NCBI GenBank assembly: GCA_017463225.1
Contig: JAFTPO010000057.1
Coordinates: forward strand, 21,447 to 85,446
Reading direction: 5' to 3'
Origin: Lachnospiraceae bacterium
Lineage (GTDB): Bacteria; Bacillota; Clostridia; Lachnospirales; Lachnospiraceae
Length of the DNA: 64,000 nucleotides
Shown: positions 19,006 through 28,452 of the stretch, in pieces
Position numbering within the stretch: the first letter of the stretch is position 1
How the letters are laid out: each line of letters opens with the position of its first letter
Position numbers and translations under genes: made by a program
Notes under the pieces: model-generated
The model's database searches: none
Told to the model about the DNA's origin: nothing
The model's input: only the letters and a program-made list of their open reading frames with translations

Positions 19006-19713
19006 ATGTTTACCGGAATTATAGAAGAAATCGGTGAAATTAAGAGCATAAAAAAGGGTGCAAAATCCGCAACTCTTACTATACAGGGCTCTGTGGTCAC
19101 AAAGGATTCAAAAATAGGTGATAGTATAGCTGTAAATGGTGTGTGCCTAACTGCAACAACCATTAGCGGTAATATATTTACAGCGGATGTTATGGCGGAA
19201 ACTATGCGACGTTCATCCTTAGGTCAGCTTTCAACCGGAAGTAAGGTGAATCTGGAAAGGGCTATGTCTGCAGAAGGCAGATTTGATGGACATATAGTGT
19301 CCGGGCATATAGATGGCTGTGGAACTATAAGAAGCTTTGTGAGAGAGGATAATGCTGTGTGGGTTACTATAGATACTCCTGCAGGCATATTAAAGTATAT
19401 TATAGAGAAGGGCTCCATCGCAATAGATGGTATAAGCCTTACTGTGGCTTACGTGGATGATACATGCTTTAAGGTGTCTATAATCCCACATACTGCCGGT
19501 GATACCACTCTTCTTATGAAGAAGCCGGGAGATACAGTAAACCTGGAAAATGATGTCATAGGAAAGTACGTGGAGAGGCTCTTAGGTTTTAGTAAAGCTG
19601 CAGACAATGATAAAGAAAGTACTAGCTTAAGTCACACAAGAGGCGCTAAAAACCAGATTACTAAGGAGTCTGGAATAACTTCAGATTTTCTTATGAAAAA
19701 TGGATTTATGTAA
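19006..19713 (+). CDS. ribE: Riboflavin synthase, alpha chain
   Basis: Catalyses dismutation of two 6,7-dimethyl-8-ribityllumazine molecules to riboflavin. It has the two tandem lumazine-binding repeats: start MFTGIIEEIG with NGVCLTAT, and the second with HIVSGHIDGCG and IDGISLTV. Length 235 against the usual about 215; the surplus is a polar linker (about residues 195-222) before the conserved ending SDFLMKNGF. It lies 20 bases after ribD. Also called ribC or ribB in other naming schemes. Confidence 0.95.
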   Translation: MFTGIIEEIGEIKSIKKGAKSATLTIQGSVVTKDSKIGDSIAVNGVCLTATTISGNIFTADVMAETMRRSSLGQLSTGSKVNLERAMSAEGRFDGHIVSGHIDGCGTIRSFVREDNAVWVTIDTPAGILKYIIEKGSIAIDGISLTVAYVDDTCFKVSIIPHTAGDTTLLMKKPGDTVNLENDVIGKYVERLLGFSKAADNDKESTSLSHTRGAKNQITKESGITSDFLMKNGFM

Positions 19714-19756
19714 ACTAAAAAAATAGATATAATACTAACAGGAGGAATAATGCTAG

Positions 19757-20974
19757 ATGAGTAATAAAGTAGAGTTTAACTCAATCGAGGAAATCCTAGA
19801 GGATTTAAGACAAGGAAAGATAGTGGTAATCCTTGATGATGAGGATAGGGAAAATGAGGGAGATGTAATCTGTGCAGCTGAGTTTGCAACAACTGAAAAT
19901 GTAAACTTTATGGCAAGCTACGCTAAGGGACTTATCTGTATGCCTATGGCACCTGAGTACACAGACAGACTTAATCTGCCACAGATGTGTATCACTAATA
20001 CTGATAATCACTGTACAGCATTTTCAGTTTCAGTTGACCATGTGGATACAACCACAGGAATATCTGCTTATGAGAGAGGTATTACTGCCAGAAAGTTTGT
20101 AGAGGATGATGCCAAGCCATCAGACTTTAGAAGACCGGGACATATGTTTCCACTTGAGGCAAAACCTGGTGGAGTAATCGAAAGACAGGGACACACTGAG
20201 GCTACAGTGGACTTAGTAAAGCTGGCAGGCTTAAAGCCGGTAGGTCTTTGCTGTGAGATTATGAGAGACGATGGAAATATGGCTCGTTTAGATGATCTTG
20301 TGGAGTTTGCTAAGAAGCATAACCTGAAGATATCAACCATAGAAAAGCTGGTACAGTACCGTAAGGAGCATGAGGTATTTGTAGAGTGTGTGGCCAAGGC
20401 TAAGATGCCAACCAGATACGGTGAGTTCACAATTCACGGATACATCAACAAGCTTAATGGAGAGCATCATGTAGCTCTTGTAAAAGGAGACATAACAGAT
20501 GGTGCACCTGTACTTTGCAGAGTACATTCGGAGTGTCTTACAGGTGATGCTTTAGGCTCAGCACGCTGTGATTGTGGTCAGCAGTATGATGCGGCTATGA
20601 AGATGATAGCTAAGGAGGGCCGAGGAGTACTTCTTTACATGAGACAGGAGGGCCGTGGCATAGGACTTATCAATAAGATTAGAGCTTATCAGCTTCAGGA
20701 TAATGGAAGAGATACAGTTGAAGCAAACTTAGAACTTGGCTTCCCAGAAGACGCAAGAGACTACACTATAGGAACTCAAATTCTTGTAGACCTCGGAATA
20801 AAGCAGCTTAGACTTATGACTAACAACCCACTTAAGATGTATGGTCTTAAGGGTTATAACTTGGAAATCGTTGAGAGAGTTCCTATAGAGATGGAGCCGG
20901 GAGTACACGATATCTTCTATCTTAAGACAAAGAAGGAGAAGATGGGACATATCCTTAACAACATAGAAGATTAA
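19757..20974 (+). CDS. ribBA: RibBA: DHBP synthase / GTP cyclohydrolase II
   Basis: 405 residues. The N-terminal 200 form 3,4-dihydroxy-2-butanone-4-phosphate synthase ([38 protein letters not shown]). The C-terminal half is GTP cyclohydrolase II ([10 protein letters not shown], zinc ligands [15 protein letters not shown]). It supplies both starting branches of the pathway from ribulose-5-phosphate and GTP. The ATG at 19757 lies 11 bases past GGAGG; an earlier ATG at 19750 reads only four codons before TAA. Confidence 0.97.
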   Translation: MSNKVEFNSIEEILEDLRQGKIVVILDDEDRENEGDVICAAEFATTENVNFMASYAKGLICMPMAPEYTDRLNLPQMCITNTDNHCTAFSVSVDHVDTTTGISAYERGITARKFVEDDAKPSDFRRPGHMFPLEAKPGGVIERQGHTEATVDLVKLAGLKPVGLCCEIMRDDGNMARLDDLVEFAKKHNLKISTIEKLVQYRKEHEVFVECVAKAKMPTRYGEFTIHGYINKLNGEHHVALVKGDITDGAPVLCRVHSECLTGDALGSARCDCGQQYDAAMKMIAKEGRGVLLYMRQEGRGIGLINKIRAYQLQDNGRDTVEANLELGFPEDARDYTIGTQILVDLGIKQLRLMTNNPLKMYGLKGYNLEIVERVPIEMEPGVHDIFYLKTKKEKMGHILNNIED

Positions 20975-20998
20975 ATAATATATCAGGAGGAAAAAATT

Positions 20999-21460
20999 AT
21001 GAAAACATTAGAAGGAAAGATGGTAGCAGAGGGAATTAAGGTAGGTATTGTAGCAGCAAGATTTAACGAATTTATCGTTTCAAAGTTAATCGGTGGTGCT
21101 ATGGATGGTCTTACAAGACATAACGTAAGTGAGGATGATATCACTCTTGCATGGGTACCGGGAGCATTTGAGATTCCACTTGCAGCTAAGAAGATGGCTA
21201 AGTCAGGAAAGTATGATGCAGTTATCTGCCTTGGAACAGTAATCAGAGGTGCAACAAGTCATTATGACTATGTATGTAATGAGGTTTCTAAGGGAATCGC
21301 AGCAGTATCTATGGAGACAGAGGTTCCTGTAATGTTCGGTATCGTTACAACTGAGAATATTGAGCAGGCTATTGAAAGAGCTGGTACAAAGGCTGGTAAT
21401 AAGGGTTATGACTGTGCTCTTGGAGCTATTGAGATGATTAATCTTATGAAGCAGATGTAA
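20999..21460 (+). CDS. ribH: 6,7-dimethyl-8-ribityllumazine synthase
   Basis: A 153-residue lumazine synthase that condenses the RibD product (after dephosphorylation) with the RibBA butanone phosphate. Motifs: [34 protein letters not shown], and [17 protein letters not shown]. The His in TSHYD is the family's catalytic residue. It ends the rib operon and is preceded by TCAGGAGG. The next gene, a HAD phosphatase, starts 24 bases later and could be read through from it. Confidence 0.97.
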   Translation: MKTLEGKMVAEGIKVGIVAARFNEFIVSKLIGGAMDGLTRHNVSEDDITLAWVPGAFEIPLAAKKMAKSGKYDAVICLGTVIRGATSHYDYVCNEVSKGIAAVSMETEVPVMFGIVTTENIEQAIERAGTKAGNKGYDCALGAIEMINLMKQM

Positions 21461-21483
21461 TAATAAACTAATAAGGTGATTAG

Positions 21484-22287
21484 ATGAATAATTCAGATAT
21501 GAAGCTACTGTTTTTCGATATAGACGGTACATTGATAACTGACGATTCTAGAAAGTATTATCCGGATAGTACCAAGGAAGCTATCCGTAAAGCCAGAGAG
21601 AAGGGGCACAAGTGTTTTATAAACACCGGACGCGTATATGCTACAGTTGACGATTATATTCGTCAGCCCGGCTTTGACGGTTTTGTCTGTGGCTGTGGAA
21701 CAAATATATATGCAGACGGACAGGAGGTATTGTACGTGCCTTATAGTCGGGAGAAGTCCGTAAAGGTGGCTGAGCTTTGCAGAAAGTATGACTATAAGGG
21801 TATATTTGAGCATAAGAATCATATAGCTTTTGACGGAACTATATCTGGTGGTGAGCACAGAGTGATTCTCGACTACTTTATAAATATGGGTGTCAAAATA
21901 ATAGATGACATACATTCGGAGGAGTTTGTATTTGACAAGCTGGCAGTATGGCATGGTGCAGGCAATCCTAATTTGGAGGAGTTCAAGAATCAGATTAGGG
22001 AGGATTTTCAGTGCATTATAAGAAGTGATTCATTTGTGGAGCTTATTCCTCATGGATATTCTAAAGCTACCGGAATAAAATTCCTTATGGACTACTATAA
22101 TGTGCCTATTGAAAATGTTTTTGTATTTGGAGATAGTAATAATGACTTGGAAATGTTAAAATATGTTCCGAACAGCATTGCTATGGGAGTATGCTCAAAG
22201 GAGGTTGCAAGGGTTGCCTCCTACAGAACAGACACTGTGGAAAATGATGGAATATATAAGGCTATGAAGCATTTTGGAGTGATATAG
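21484..22287 (+). CDS. Cof-type HAD phosphatase
   Basis: 267 residues of the HAD superfamily, Cof/YidA subfamily. Motif I is FFDIDGTLI, motif II NTGR, motif III the Lys in YSKATGIKFL, and motif IV FGDSNNDLEML. It dephosphorylates small phosphorylated metabolites in the cytosol. Being placed 24 bases after ribH, it is a candidate for the phosphatase that turns the pyrimidine phosphate from RibD into the RibH substrate, a step done by HAD enzymes in other bacteria. That link is inference only. Confidence 0.9.
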   Translation: MNNSDMKLLFFDIDGTLITDDSRKYYPDSTKEAIRKAREKGHKCFINTGRVYATVDDYIRQPGFDGFVCGCGTNIYADGQEVLYVPYSREKSVKVAELCRKYDYKGIFEHKNHIAFDGTISGGEHRVILDYFINMGVKIIDDIHSEEFVFDKLAVWHGAGNPNLEEFKNQIREDFQCIIRSDSFVELIPHGYSKATGIKFLMDYYNVPIENVFVFGDSNNDLEMLKYVPNSIAMGVCSKEVARVASYRTDTVENDGIYKAMKHFGVI

Positions 22288-22288
22288 A

Positions 22289-24082
22289 ATGAATGAACGA
22301 AAGCTAAAGCAACTTAACATACTGGTTATTGCAGCAATTTTTATAGCTGTGGTGGCATCTGTTTTATTTGCCACCAAGTTTTCTCCTGAGAATGAGAATC
22401 CCATAACAGGTTCTAATTTGGAGGACTTTAACTCTAATTGGGTGCTTAGGGATTATAGAGGAGAAGATGACCAGATAATTGATCTTCCGGCGAATATAGA
22501 GGCTAATGCGGGAGAAACCCTGCTTATTATGCACAAGGTTCCTGATAATGTTACCGACACATCTGTTTTACTATTTGAAACTGAGTTTCAAAATATAGTA
22601 GTAACTATAGGTGAGGAGAAGGTATATTCAAACGGTGTGTTGACAGAGCAGGAATACATGAAGAATGCGGTTCCTTGTCAGAACATAATAAGTATAGGAA
22701 GTGCGAAGCCGGGAGATGTTGTATGTATATATATCGCATCAGCCTACAATAAATACAGTGGTAAAATCGGAAGCATATCCTATGGAACTAAGGGTGATGC
22801 CATAGCAAGTATAGTAAAGGAAAATGGTATCTCCTTTGTTATAGCGGTAACGCTTATAATAGTTACAATTCTTCTGGCAGTTTCCCTGCTCTTTATGAAG
22901 AATGTAAATGTTGATAAGAGAAAATCAATATACGCCTTTGGATTTATACTGCTTACAGCGGTTTGGTGTCTAACAGATAATCCTATATTAGAGCTTTTTA
23001 ATGGCAACGTATTTGGTGTGTATATGACAAATATTGTTATGCTTTTGCTGATGCCTATAGTGTATATTATGCATCAGAGATGCTTTGCGGTTAAGAGAAG
23101 GTTTGCGAAGATATTTGAGATTGCAATGTATGTATATGCGGTTAATCTTTTAACCGGTCTTGTGTTCCAGTTTATGAAGGTGTGTGATTTTGCCACCTAT
23201 GAAACCTTTACTAAGGTGCTCATAACTATAGGACTTGTGCTTTTATCAGGTATAATGTACCTGGCAGCAGACACTTATTCAGATAAGACAATATATAGCA
23301 ACTTGGTTGCTAACCTTACACTGACAGTAGCCTGTGTTTTAGAGGCCATACTTTCACTGTTTAGCTTCTACCTTCCTTATGATGGAGTTGCGTTGCAGAC
23401 AGGAGTGTATATATTCCTTATTCTGCTTGTTGTAGCTACCCAGAAGAATATCATCAAGGAGATGAATAGGGAGAAGGAGCAGGCCATAAGCAATGTGGAG
23501 CACCAGAGAGATGATATGGTTAAAAATATCAACACAGCTCTTATATATAGTGGTATGAATATAGCGGCAGCATCTTTAAAGGATAGAGACAGAGAGAATA
23601 GTCGATTAGTATATGACACATCTAAGTATATGAAATATAATCTGATGGCTATAAATGAGAAGGATTTAGTTCCATTTTCACAGGAGCTTGAATATATTAA
23701 GGCATTTCTCGGCATAGAGAAGAGAAAGAACCCAGAGCTTGAGATTACAGTAGAGGATAAGGTGACAGAATTCCTGGTTCCATTTAATACTATTGAGCCT
23801 CTTGTGGAGAATGCAGTTTTAATGGGAGCCTTAAAGGCTGATGCAAATAGCAGAATAGTATTTAGAAGCTATGAGAGATTGGACTGCTTTGCTATACAGA
23901 TAGTAGATAATGGTAAGGGAATAGGGCCTGACAAGAGGTTCGCAGGTAAGCAAAGCTTTAAAACCATTAAGAAGAGAATAAAATCCGGAGTTAAGGGAAC
24001 AGTAGAGATTAAGACCAAGCCGGATAAGGGAACTATAGTAACTGTAAAGATACCTAAAGAGGGATTTGTAATTAAGGAGTAG
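22289..24082 (+). CDS. LytS-family sensor-kinase-like membrane protein lacking phospho-His
   Basis: 597 residues. One N-terminal membrane span (about 10-29), an outside beta-rich domain to about 170, about seven membrane spans (175-380), then a coiled coil and a cytoplasmic kinase-like region. The ATPase half is intact: N box EPLVENAV, DNGKGIG and a GTIVTVKIP ending. The phosphoacceptor segment, usually QINPHFLFN, reads KNINTALIYSG, so the His is missing. The His normally seen in the N box ENAIKHG is also changed (ENAVLMG). No response regulator lies nearby. It overlaps no neighbour; its start is one base after the HAD gene stop. Confidence 0.8.
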   Translation: MNERKLKQLNILVIAAIFIAVVASVLFATKFSPENENPITGSNLEDFNSNWVLRDYRGEDDQIIDLPANIEANAGETLLIMHKVPDNVTDTSVLLFETEFQNIVVTIGEEKVYSNGVLTEQEYMKNAVPCQNIISIGSAKPGDVVCIYIASAYNKYSGKIGSISYGTKGDAIASIVKENGISFVIAVTLIIVTILLAVSLLFMKNVNVDKRKSIYAFGFILLTAVWCLTDNPILELFNGNVFGVYMTNIVMLLLMPIVYIMHQRCFAVKRRFAKIFEIAMYVYAVNLLTGLVFQFMKVCDFATYETFTKVLITIGLVLLSGIMYLAADTYSDKTIYSNLVANLTLTVACVLEAILSLFSFYLPYDGVALQTGVYIFLILLVVATQKNIIKEMNREKEQAISNVEHQRDDMVKNINTALIYSGMNIAAASLKDRDRENSRLVYDTSKYMKYNLMAINEKDLVPFSQELEYIKAFLGIEKRKNPELEITVEDKVTEFLVPFNTIEPLVENAVLMGALKADANSRIVFRSYERLDCFAIQIVDNGKGIGPDKRFAGKQSFKTIKKRIKSGVKGTVEIKTKPDKGTIVTVKIPKEGFVIKE

Positions 24083-24088
24083 TGTGAC

Positions 24089-24862
24089 ATGACATTTTCA
24101 GAGCAGATTTGGTATGGCATGTTTAAGCCATCAAAATATAAAGAGGTATTAGAGCTAAAAGCAAGACGCTCTGTGCTGTATGTGGTAGTACTTATGCTTA
24201 TCCTTGGTTTGGTAACATTTGTAATGCCCACTGCAGCGGTGATAGCAGGCTTTGGCGGTATGGAGAAGCTGTTTACTGAAACTATGAGTCCTATGAGCTA
24301 TGATGGTGAAGAACTTACCATAGAAAGACCGTTTAGAATGGCTGTTGAGGGAAGTATATTTATAATTGATACAGAGAGCTATACAGTGCCTGATTCAAAG
24401 CTTGAAAGAGATGGCGCTTATATTGCTGTTGGAAGCAAGAATATTAGATTGACCACAGTTATAGGCGGACAGATATGGTCAGACTCAACTATGCCACTTA
24501 ATCAGGTTATAGGTGCAGGCTTTAACAATCAGAGTCTGGTTAGCCTTATACCTGCCATATATGTATCCCTGTTTATATGCTATCTTATAATGTGTCTGGG
24601 ATACTTTGTGAAGTATGCGGTATTCGCCTTGATATTATCCATATTTATCAATTCAGTTAACAAGCAGATGAATATAGGACTATCCTTCGGCCAGGTGTTT
24701 ATGCTGTGCTTCTATGGACAGTCCCTTGGAATGGTAATATCTAATTTTAATCTGGCTATAGGATTTATAGATCCTACCATTGTAAGTCTAGTAACTATGT
24801 TTGTATCAATACATTTTATCACATCAGCAGTTATGCTAATGAATAAGAGCAATCAGGTCTGA
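24089..24862 (+). CDS. DUF1189-like membrane protein
   Basis: 257 residues, four to five hydrophobic segments (about 28-55, 150-180, 183-203, 215-250) with an outside part between. The N-terminal FSEQIWYGMFKPSKY segment and overall layout resemble DUF1189 proteins (often annotated as maltodextrin-utilisation-like); the match is by memory only. It follows the kinase-like gene by six bases, so the two may work together, perhaps as a sensor and membrane partner. Its last 27 bases overlap the end of the opposing CYTH gene. Confidence 0.7.
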   Translation: MTFSEQIWYGMFKPSKYKEVLELKARRSVLYVVVLMLILGLVTFVMPTAAVIAGFGGMEKLFTETMSPMSYDGEELTIERPFRMAVEGSIFIIDTESYTVPDSKLERDGAYIAVGSKNIRLTTVIGGQIWSDSTMPLNQVIGAGFNNQSLVSLIPAIYVSLFICYLIMCLGYFVKYAVFALILSIFINSVNKQMNIGLSFGQVFMLCFYGQSLGMVISNFNLAIGFIDPTIVSLVTMFVSIHFITSAVMLMNKSNQV

Positions 24863-25351
24863 TATTTCAGCCTTAGACATAGAACTCATATTACTGTTGT
24901 GAAAAGCTTTATTATATGTGACCTCCTGGAGTATAAAATCCGGGAGGTTATATTTATTTGCAGCATCCTCGTTAGGAAATTCAATCTCTCCCATGACAAG
25001 TCCGTCAAACAAATCCTTGAAATAATCAAGCTCTAAGATAAGGCCATCATTAAGAGGGATAATATATCTTCGCTTCGTGATAATATTTCCATCAGCCTTT
25101 GCCAGAAGAGAGTTATAATCCTGAGCTTCTAAGCTTAGCTCGAATTCCTCTCTGGAAAGCATACCCTTGGATTTTACTGTAAGAATGTATTCTTCCTCAG
25201 TAGGATTTGTGTTGCCTGCAACAAAGCTAACCTTTTTTCTTACCCTGATAACCGGGGAGGTTGATATATATGCCTGCTGTAGCTCCACATAATTATAATT
25301 ATTTAGATTAAATGCATCTTTTTTGACTAAGAATTTTCTTTCTATTTCCAT
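24836..25351 (-). CDS. CYTH domain protein (triphosphate tunnel metalloenzyme)
   Basis: 171 residues with the CYTH signature MEIERKFLV at the N-terminus and basic/acidic tunnel residues (VIRVRKK, EEYILTVKSKG, KRRYIIPL, LELDYFK, GEIEF). The family hydrolyses inorganic triphosphate, thiamine triphosphate or nucleotide triphosphates with a divalent metal. The start ATG is preceded by TAAAGGAGGC on the minus strand. The 3' end overlaps the DUF1189-like gene tail to tail by 27 bases. A link with the polyphosphate genes near 43-46 kb is conceivable but not shown. Confidence 0.92.
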   Translation of the reverse strand: MEIERKFLVKKDAFNLNNYNYVELQQAYISTSPVIRVRKKVSFVAGNTNPTEEEYILTVKSKGMLSREEFELSLEAQDYNSLLAKADGNIITKRRYIIPLNDGLILELDYFKDLFDGLVMGEIEFPNEDAANKYNLPDFILQEVTYNKAFHNSNMSSMSKAEISDLIALIH

Positions 25352-25368
25352 GATTTGCCTCCTTTAGC

Positions 25369-25397
25369 TTGAAGAAAACTTAAATGTATTATATACT
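25369..25397 (+). promoter_or_regulatory. Putative promoter of the DJ-1 family gene
   Basis: TTGAAG (25369-25374), 17-bp spacer, TATACT (25392-25397), in the gap between the divergent CYTH and DJ-1 genes. Confidence 0.55.
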
Positions 25398-25473
25398 ATT
25401 TCTGTATGAATTTTAAGAATAAAAAATGATTGGTTTACATTTAATGACTAATTATTAAAATTGGGAGGATTTT

Positions 25474-26022
25474 ATGAGTAAGGTAAATATGTATTTTGCA
25501 ACCGGATTTGAAGAGGTTGAAGCTTTGACTGTAGTTGATCTGCTTAGGAGAGTAGGTATTACAGTTGATATGGTATCCATTACAGGTATCAAGGAGGTAA
25601 AGGGGGCTCACGGTATAACTGTAAGGATGGACAAGGTGTTTGATAATGCAGACGATGATGTGGATATGCTTATACTTCCGGGAGGTATGCCTGGAACTAC
25701 CAATCTTGCTGCACATTTAGGTCTTGAAACGATGATTAAAACATATAATAACAGGGGAAAGTATATCGCAGCAATCTGCGCAGCTCCTACAATATTTGGT
25801 AAGATGGGACTTCTCAAGGGAAAGCTTGCAACCTGTTATCCAGGTATGGAGGATGGATTAGTGGACGCGTATGTTCAGTATGATCCGGTTGTTGTAGATG
25901 ATAATATTATTACAAGCCGAGGTGTTGGTACAGCCATAGATTTTGGCTTAGCGATAGTGAAGATATTGATAGACCAGGAGACAGCAGATAAGCTGGCTAA
26001 GGCTATAGTATATAACGTATAG
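25474..26022 (+). CDS. DJ-1/PfpI family protein
   Basis: 182 residues of the DJ-1/ThiJ/YajL group. The reactive Cys is in the nucleophile elbow AAICAAP (near residue 107), with the conserved Glu in GFEEVEA (near 14) and LILPGGMPG. Members act as deglycases/chaperones in oxidative or carbonyl stress. Start follows TTGGGAGG. Its placement ahead of murF (31-bp gap) is likely co-transcription rather than a shared pathway. Confidence 0.92.
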   Translation: MSKVNMYFATGFEEVEALTVVDLLRRVGITVDMVSITGIKEVKGAHGITVRMDKVFDNADDDVDMLILPGGMPGTTNLAAHLGLETMIKTYNNRGKYIAAICAAPTIFGKMGLLKGKLATCYPGMEDGLVDAYVQYDPVVVDDNIITSRGVGTAIDFGLAIVKILIDQETADKLAKAIVYNV

Positions 26023-26052
26023 TCTAAAGGGACTAGAGTAAGGAGACTAAAT

Positions 26053-27417
26053 ATGTTTAGTATTACTGTTAAAGATATATTGGAAGCTACGGGAGGTGTA
26101 CTCCTCAGTGGTAATGAAGAGGTAAGAATCAAGGATGTTTGTATTGATTCCAGACTGATTAAGGAGGGTGACCTGTTCGTACCTTTAGAGGGTGAGAATG
26201 TAGATGGACATCGCTTTATCGAAAGTGCCATGGAAAAGGGAGCTGCAACACTTACCTCACAGCATACAGGAATAGTAATATCAGAGAAGCCATACATATA
26301 CGTAAGTAACGTGTTAAAGGCACATCAGGACATAGCGAAGTACGTGAGGAGTCATCTAAAGCTTCCTGTTATAGGAGTAACAGGTAGTGTGGGAAAGACC
26401 ACAACCAGAGAGATGATAGCCACTGCGTTGTCAGGAAATCTTAATACCTATCAGACAGAGAAGAATTATAATTCACAGATAGGTGTTCCAATATGTATTG
26501 ACAGAATAACCAGAGACCATAAGGCAGCAGTCCTTGAGATGGGAATAAGCTTAGAGGGTCAGATGGATATTCTCTCTGATATAGTTAAGCCTGATGTGTG
26601 CGTAGTAACAGTAATTGGTGTGGCACATATGGAATATCTCAAATCCAGAGAAAACATCAGAGCCGAAAAGCTTGCCATAACTAATCATATGAATCCGGAC
26701 GGATTGGTGCTCTTAAATGGTGATGATGAGATGTTGGCAGAGCTAAGAGGCACTATGAACGAGAAGGTTCGTTTCTACGGTACCGCAGAATGGTGTGATT
26801 ACAGAGCTGAGAATATAGAAGAGAGAAATTATAAGTTCTATTATGACTTTGTATGTGGAGATATTAGGATTCCTGTGGAGCTGAATGCTTTGGGTGTTCA
26901 CAATGTTGGGAATTCTCTGGCTGGTTTAGCCATTAGCCACTATATGGGCTTAGACCTTAAGAAGGCGGCAGGGGGCTACAAGGATTTCAAGGGCTTGAGA
27001 CAAAATCTTATCAGTGTACCGGGAAAGTACACTATAATAGATGATACCTACAATGCCAGCCCAGACTCTATGAAGGCTAGTATAGATGTATTGGCTGACC
27101 TAAAGAGTGAGGGTAAAAAGATAGCTGTCTTAGGCGATATGTTTGAGCTTGGAGAAAATACCGAGCAGTTCCACTATGAGGTTGGAAAGCATCTGGCAAC
27201 TAAAAATATAGATGAGCTGGTGGTTGTGGGAGAGTACTCACAGCAGTATGTAAAGGCTGTAGAGGAATCAGACTGCCAGACCAAGTGCTATTCCTTTAAG
27301 GATAATGGAGAGGTAACATTGTACCTGATGTCAGTTATGGCTCCAGAGGATATAGTGCTTATTAAGGGCTCAAATGGTATGAACTTAAAGGATGTTGTAA
27401 CCAATATGCAGGGCTAA
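26053..27417 (+). CDS. murF: UDP-MurNAc-tripeptide-D-Ala-D-Ala ligase
   Basis: 454-residue Mur ligase adding D-Ala-D-Ala to UDP-MurNAc-tripeptide in cytosolic peptidoglycan synthesis. It has the N-terminal MurF domain (IDSRLIKEGDLFVPLEG), the ATP loop VTGSVGKTTTREMI, the central NYNSQIGVP and EMGISLEGQM motifs, and the C-terminal DDTYNASPDSMKAS motif with LGDMFELG. Length is normal for the family. A terminator follows 20 bases after the stop. Confidence 0.96.
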   Translation: MFSITVKDILEATGGVLLSGNEEVRIKDVCIDSRLIKEGDLFVPLEGENVDGHRFIESAMEKGAATLTSQHTGIVISEKPYIYVSNVLKAHQDIAKYVRSHLKLPVIGVTGSVGKTTTREMIATALSGNLNTYQTEKNYNSQIGVPICIDRITRDHKAAVLEMGISLEGQMDILSDIVKPDVCVVTVIGVAHMEYLKSRENIRAEKLAITNHMNPDGLVLLNGDDEMLAELRGTMNEKVRFYGTAEWCDYRAENIEERNYKFYYDFVCGDIRIPVELNALGVHNVGNSLAGLAISHYMGLDLKKAAGGYKDFKGLRQNLISVPGKYTIIDDTYNASPDSMKASIDVLADLKSEGKKIAVLGDMFELGENTEQFHYEVGKHLATKNIDELVVVGEYSQQYVKAVEESDCQTKCYSFKDNGEVTLYLMSVMAPEDIVLIKGSNGMNLKDVVTNMQG

Positions 27418-27436
27418 GCTTAAAGTAAAAAATATT

Positions 27437-27469
27437 GTCGTTGGACTGTGAGAGTCCAGCGACTTTTTT
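27437..27469 (+). terminator. Rho-independent terminator after murF
   Basis: GTCGTTGGACT-5nt-AGTCCAGCGAC followed by six T; 11-bp stem with one G-T pair. Confidence 0.92.
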
Positions 27470-27517
27470 ACAAGAAAAGTACTGAAAATAAAAATGAAAA
27501 TAATTATCAAAAAGATG

Positions 27518-27546
27518 TTGACAATATCAAAGCCTTGTGATATATT
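27518..27546 (+). promoter_or_regulatory. Promoter of the rubrerythrin gene
   Basis: TTGACA (27518-27523), 17-bp spacer, TATATT (27541-27546), a near-consensus sigma-A promoter. Confidence 0.75.
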
Positions 27547-27562
27547 GAATTCAGAACAAAAC

Positions 27563-27581
27563 AGTAATGATTATCATTATC
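27563..27581. promoter_or_regulatory. Fur/PerR-type operator
   Basis: AGTAATGATTATCATTATC holds the perfect 7-1-7 palindrome TAATGAT-T-ATCATTA and matches the classic 19-bp Fur box GATAATGATAATCATTATC at 16 positions. It lies about 10-30 bases after the predicted transcription start, where a bound repressor would block elongation or initiation. Confidence 0.75.
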
Positions 27582-27642
27582 GAATAGAGAGGAGTCATAG
27601 CTGTTAGATAAATATTTTTTTACATCGAAAGGAGATAAGATT

Positions 27643-28185
27643 ATGAGTAAGTTTGTATGTAGTGTATGTGGATATGTTCATGAGGGAGATGCGGCACCAG
27701 AGAGATGCCCACAGTGTAATGTACCAGCTGAGAAGTTTGTAGAGCAGGCAGCTGAGAGAGTTTGGGCAGCAGAGCATGTTGTAGGTGTAGCACAGGGCGC
27801 TCCAGAGGATATTATGGAGGACTTAAGAGCTAACTTCATGGGAGAGTGTACTGAGGTAGGTATGTACCTTGCTATGGCTAGAGTAGCACATAGAGAGGGA
27901 TACCCAGAGATCGGTCTCTACTGGGAGAAGGCAGCATACGAGGAGGCAGAGCATGCAGCTAAGTTTGCAGAGCTTTTAGGAGAGGTTGTAACAGACTCAA
28001 CTAAGAAGAACCTTGAGATGAGAATCGAGGCTGAGAATGGAGCAACTTTAGGTAAGTTCGACCTTGCTAAGAGAGCTAAGGCACTTGACCTTGACGCAAT
28101 CCATGACACAGTGCATGAGATGGCTAGGGATGAGGCTAGACATGGTAAGGCATTCGAGGGACTTCATAAGAGATACTTTGGCTAA
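27643..28185 (+). CDS. Reverse rubrerythrin (NADH peroxidase type)
   Basis: 180 residues. The N-terminal 35 residues are a rubredoxin-like FeS4 site ([10 protein letters not shown] and CPQCNVP); the rest is a ferritin-like diiron domain with two E-x6-Y/EAEH-type helices ([39 protein letters not shown]). Rubredoxin first is the order found in clostridial reverse rubrerythrins, which reduce H2O2 and O2 in anaerobes. Expression is likely high: preferred codons, a strong promoter and GAAAGGAG before ATG. The Fur/PerR-like operator points to metal- or peroxide-controlled expression. Confidence 0.95.
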   Translation: MSKFVCSVCGYVHEGDAAPERCPQCNVPAEKFVEQAAERVWAAEHVVGVAQGAPEDIMEDLRANFMGECTEVGMYLAMARVAHREGYPEIGLYWEKAAYEEAEHAAKFAELLGEVVTDSTKKNLEMRIEAENGATLGKFDLAKRAKALDLDAIHDTVHEMARDEARHGKAFEGLHKRYFG

Positions 28186-28234
28186 TTAGAAGCCGCATAG
28201 ATACTAGGTTCTAGAACTTTAAGTATATTGTAAG

Positions 28235-28267
28235 AGGATAGATACAGGTTGTGTCTATCCTTTTTTT
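28235..28267 (+). terminator. Rho-independent terminator after rubrerythrin
   Basis: AGGATAGATAC-AGGTT-GTGTCTATCC followed by seven T. Confidence 0.88.
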
Positions 28268-28408
28268 ATTGGTTTGGTTTGTCCGCTCTTTGTCCTTTTG
28301 CCTTTTGGACTAATTAAAAACAGTTTGAGTTTGTCCTTAAAAAGTTTGTCCTTTACTATAATAACAATATAGTACGACATTATACAAAATTACTATCAAT
28401 ATAAAGTT

Positions 28409-28452
28409 AAAACAATAGAGCAGCAGTGTTAAACTGCTGCTCTATTGTTTTA
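28409..28452. terminator. Hairpin terminator of the opposing lipoprotein gene
   Basis: AAAACAATAGAGCAGCAG, seven-base loop, CTGCTGCTCTATTGTTTT: an 18-bp perfect stem with A/T ends that could stop transcription from both sides. It touches the stop codon of the minus-strand gene at 28453. Confidence 0.85.
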
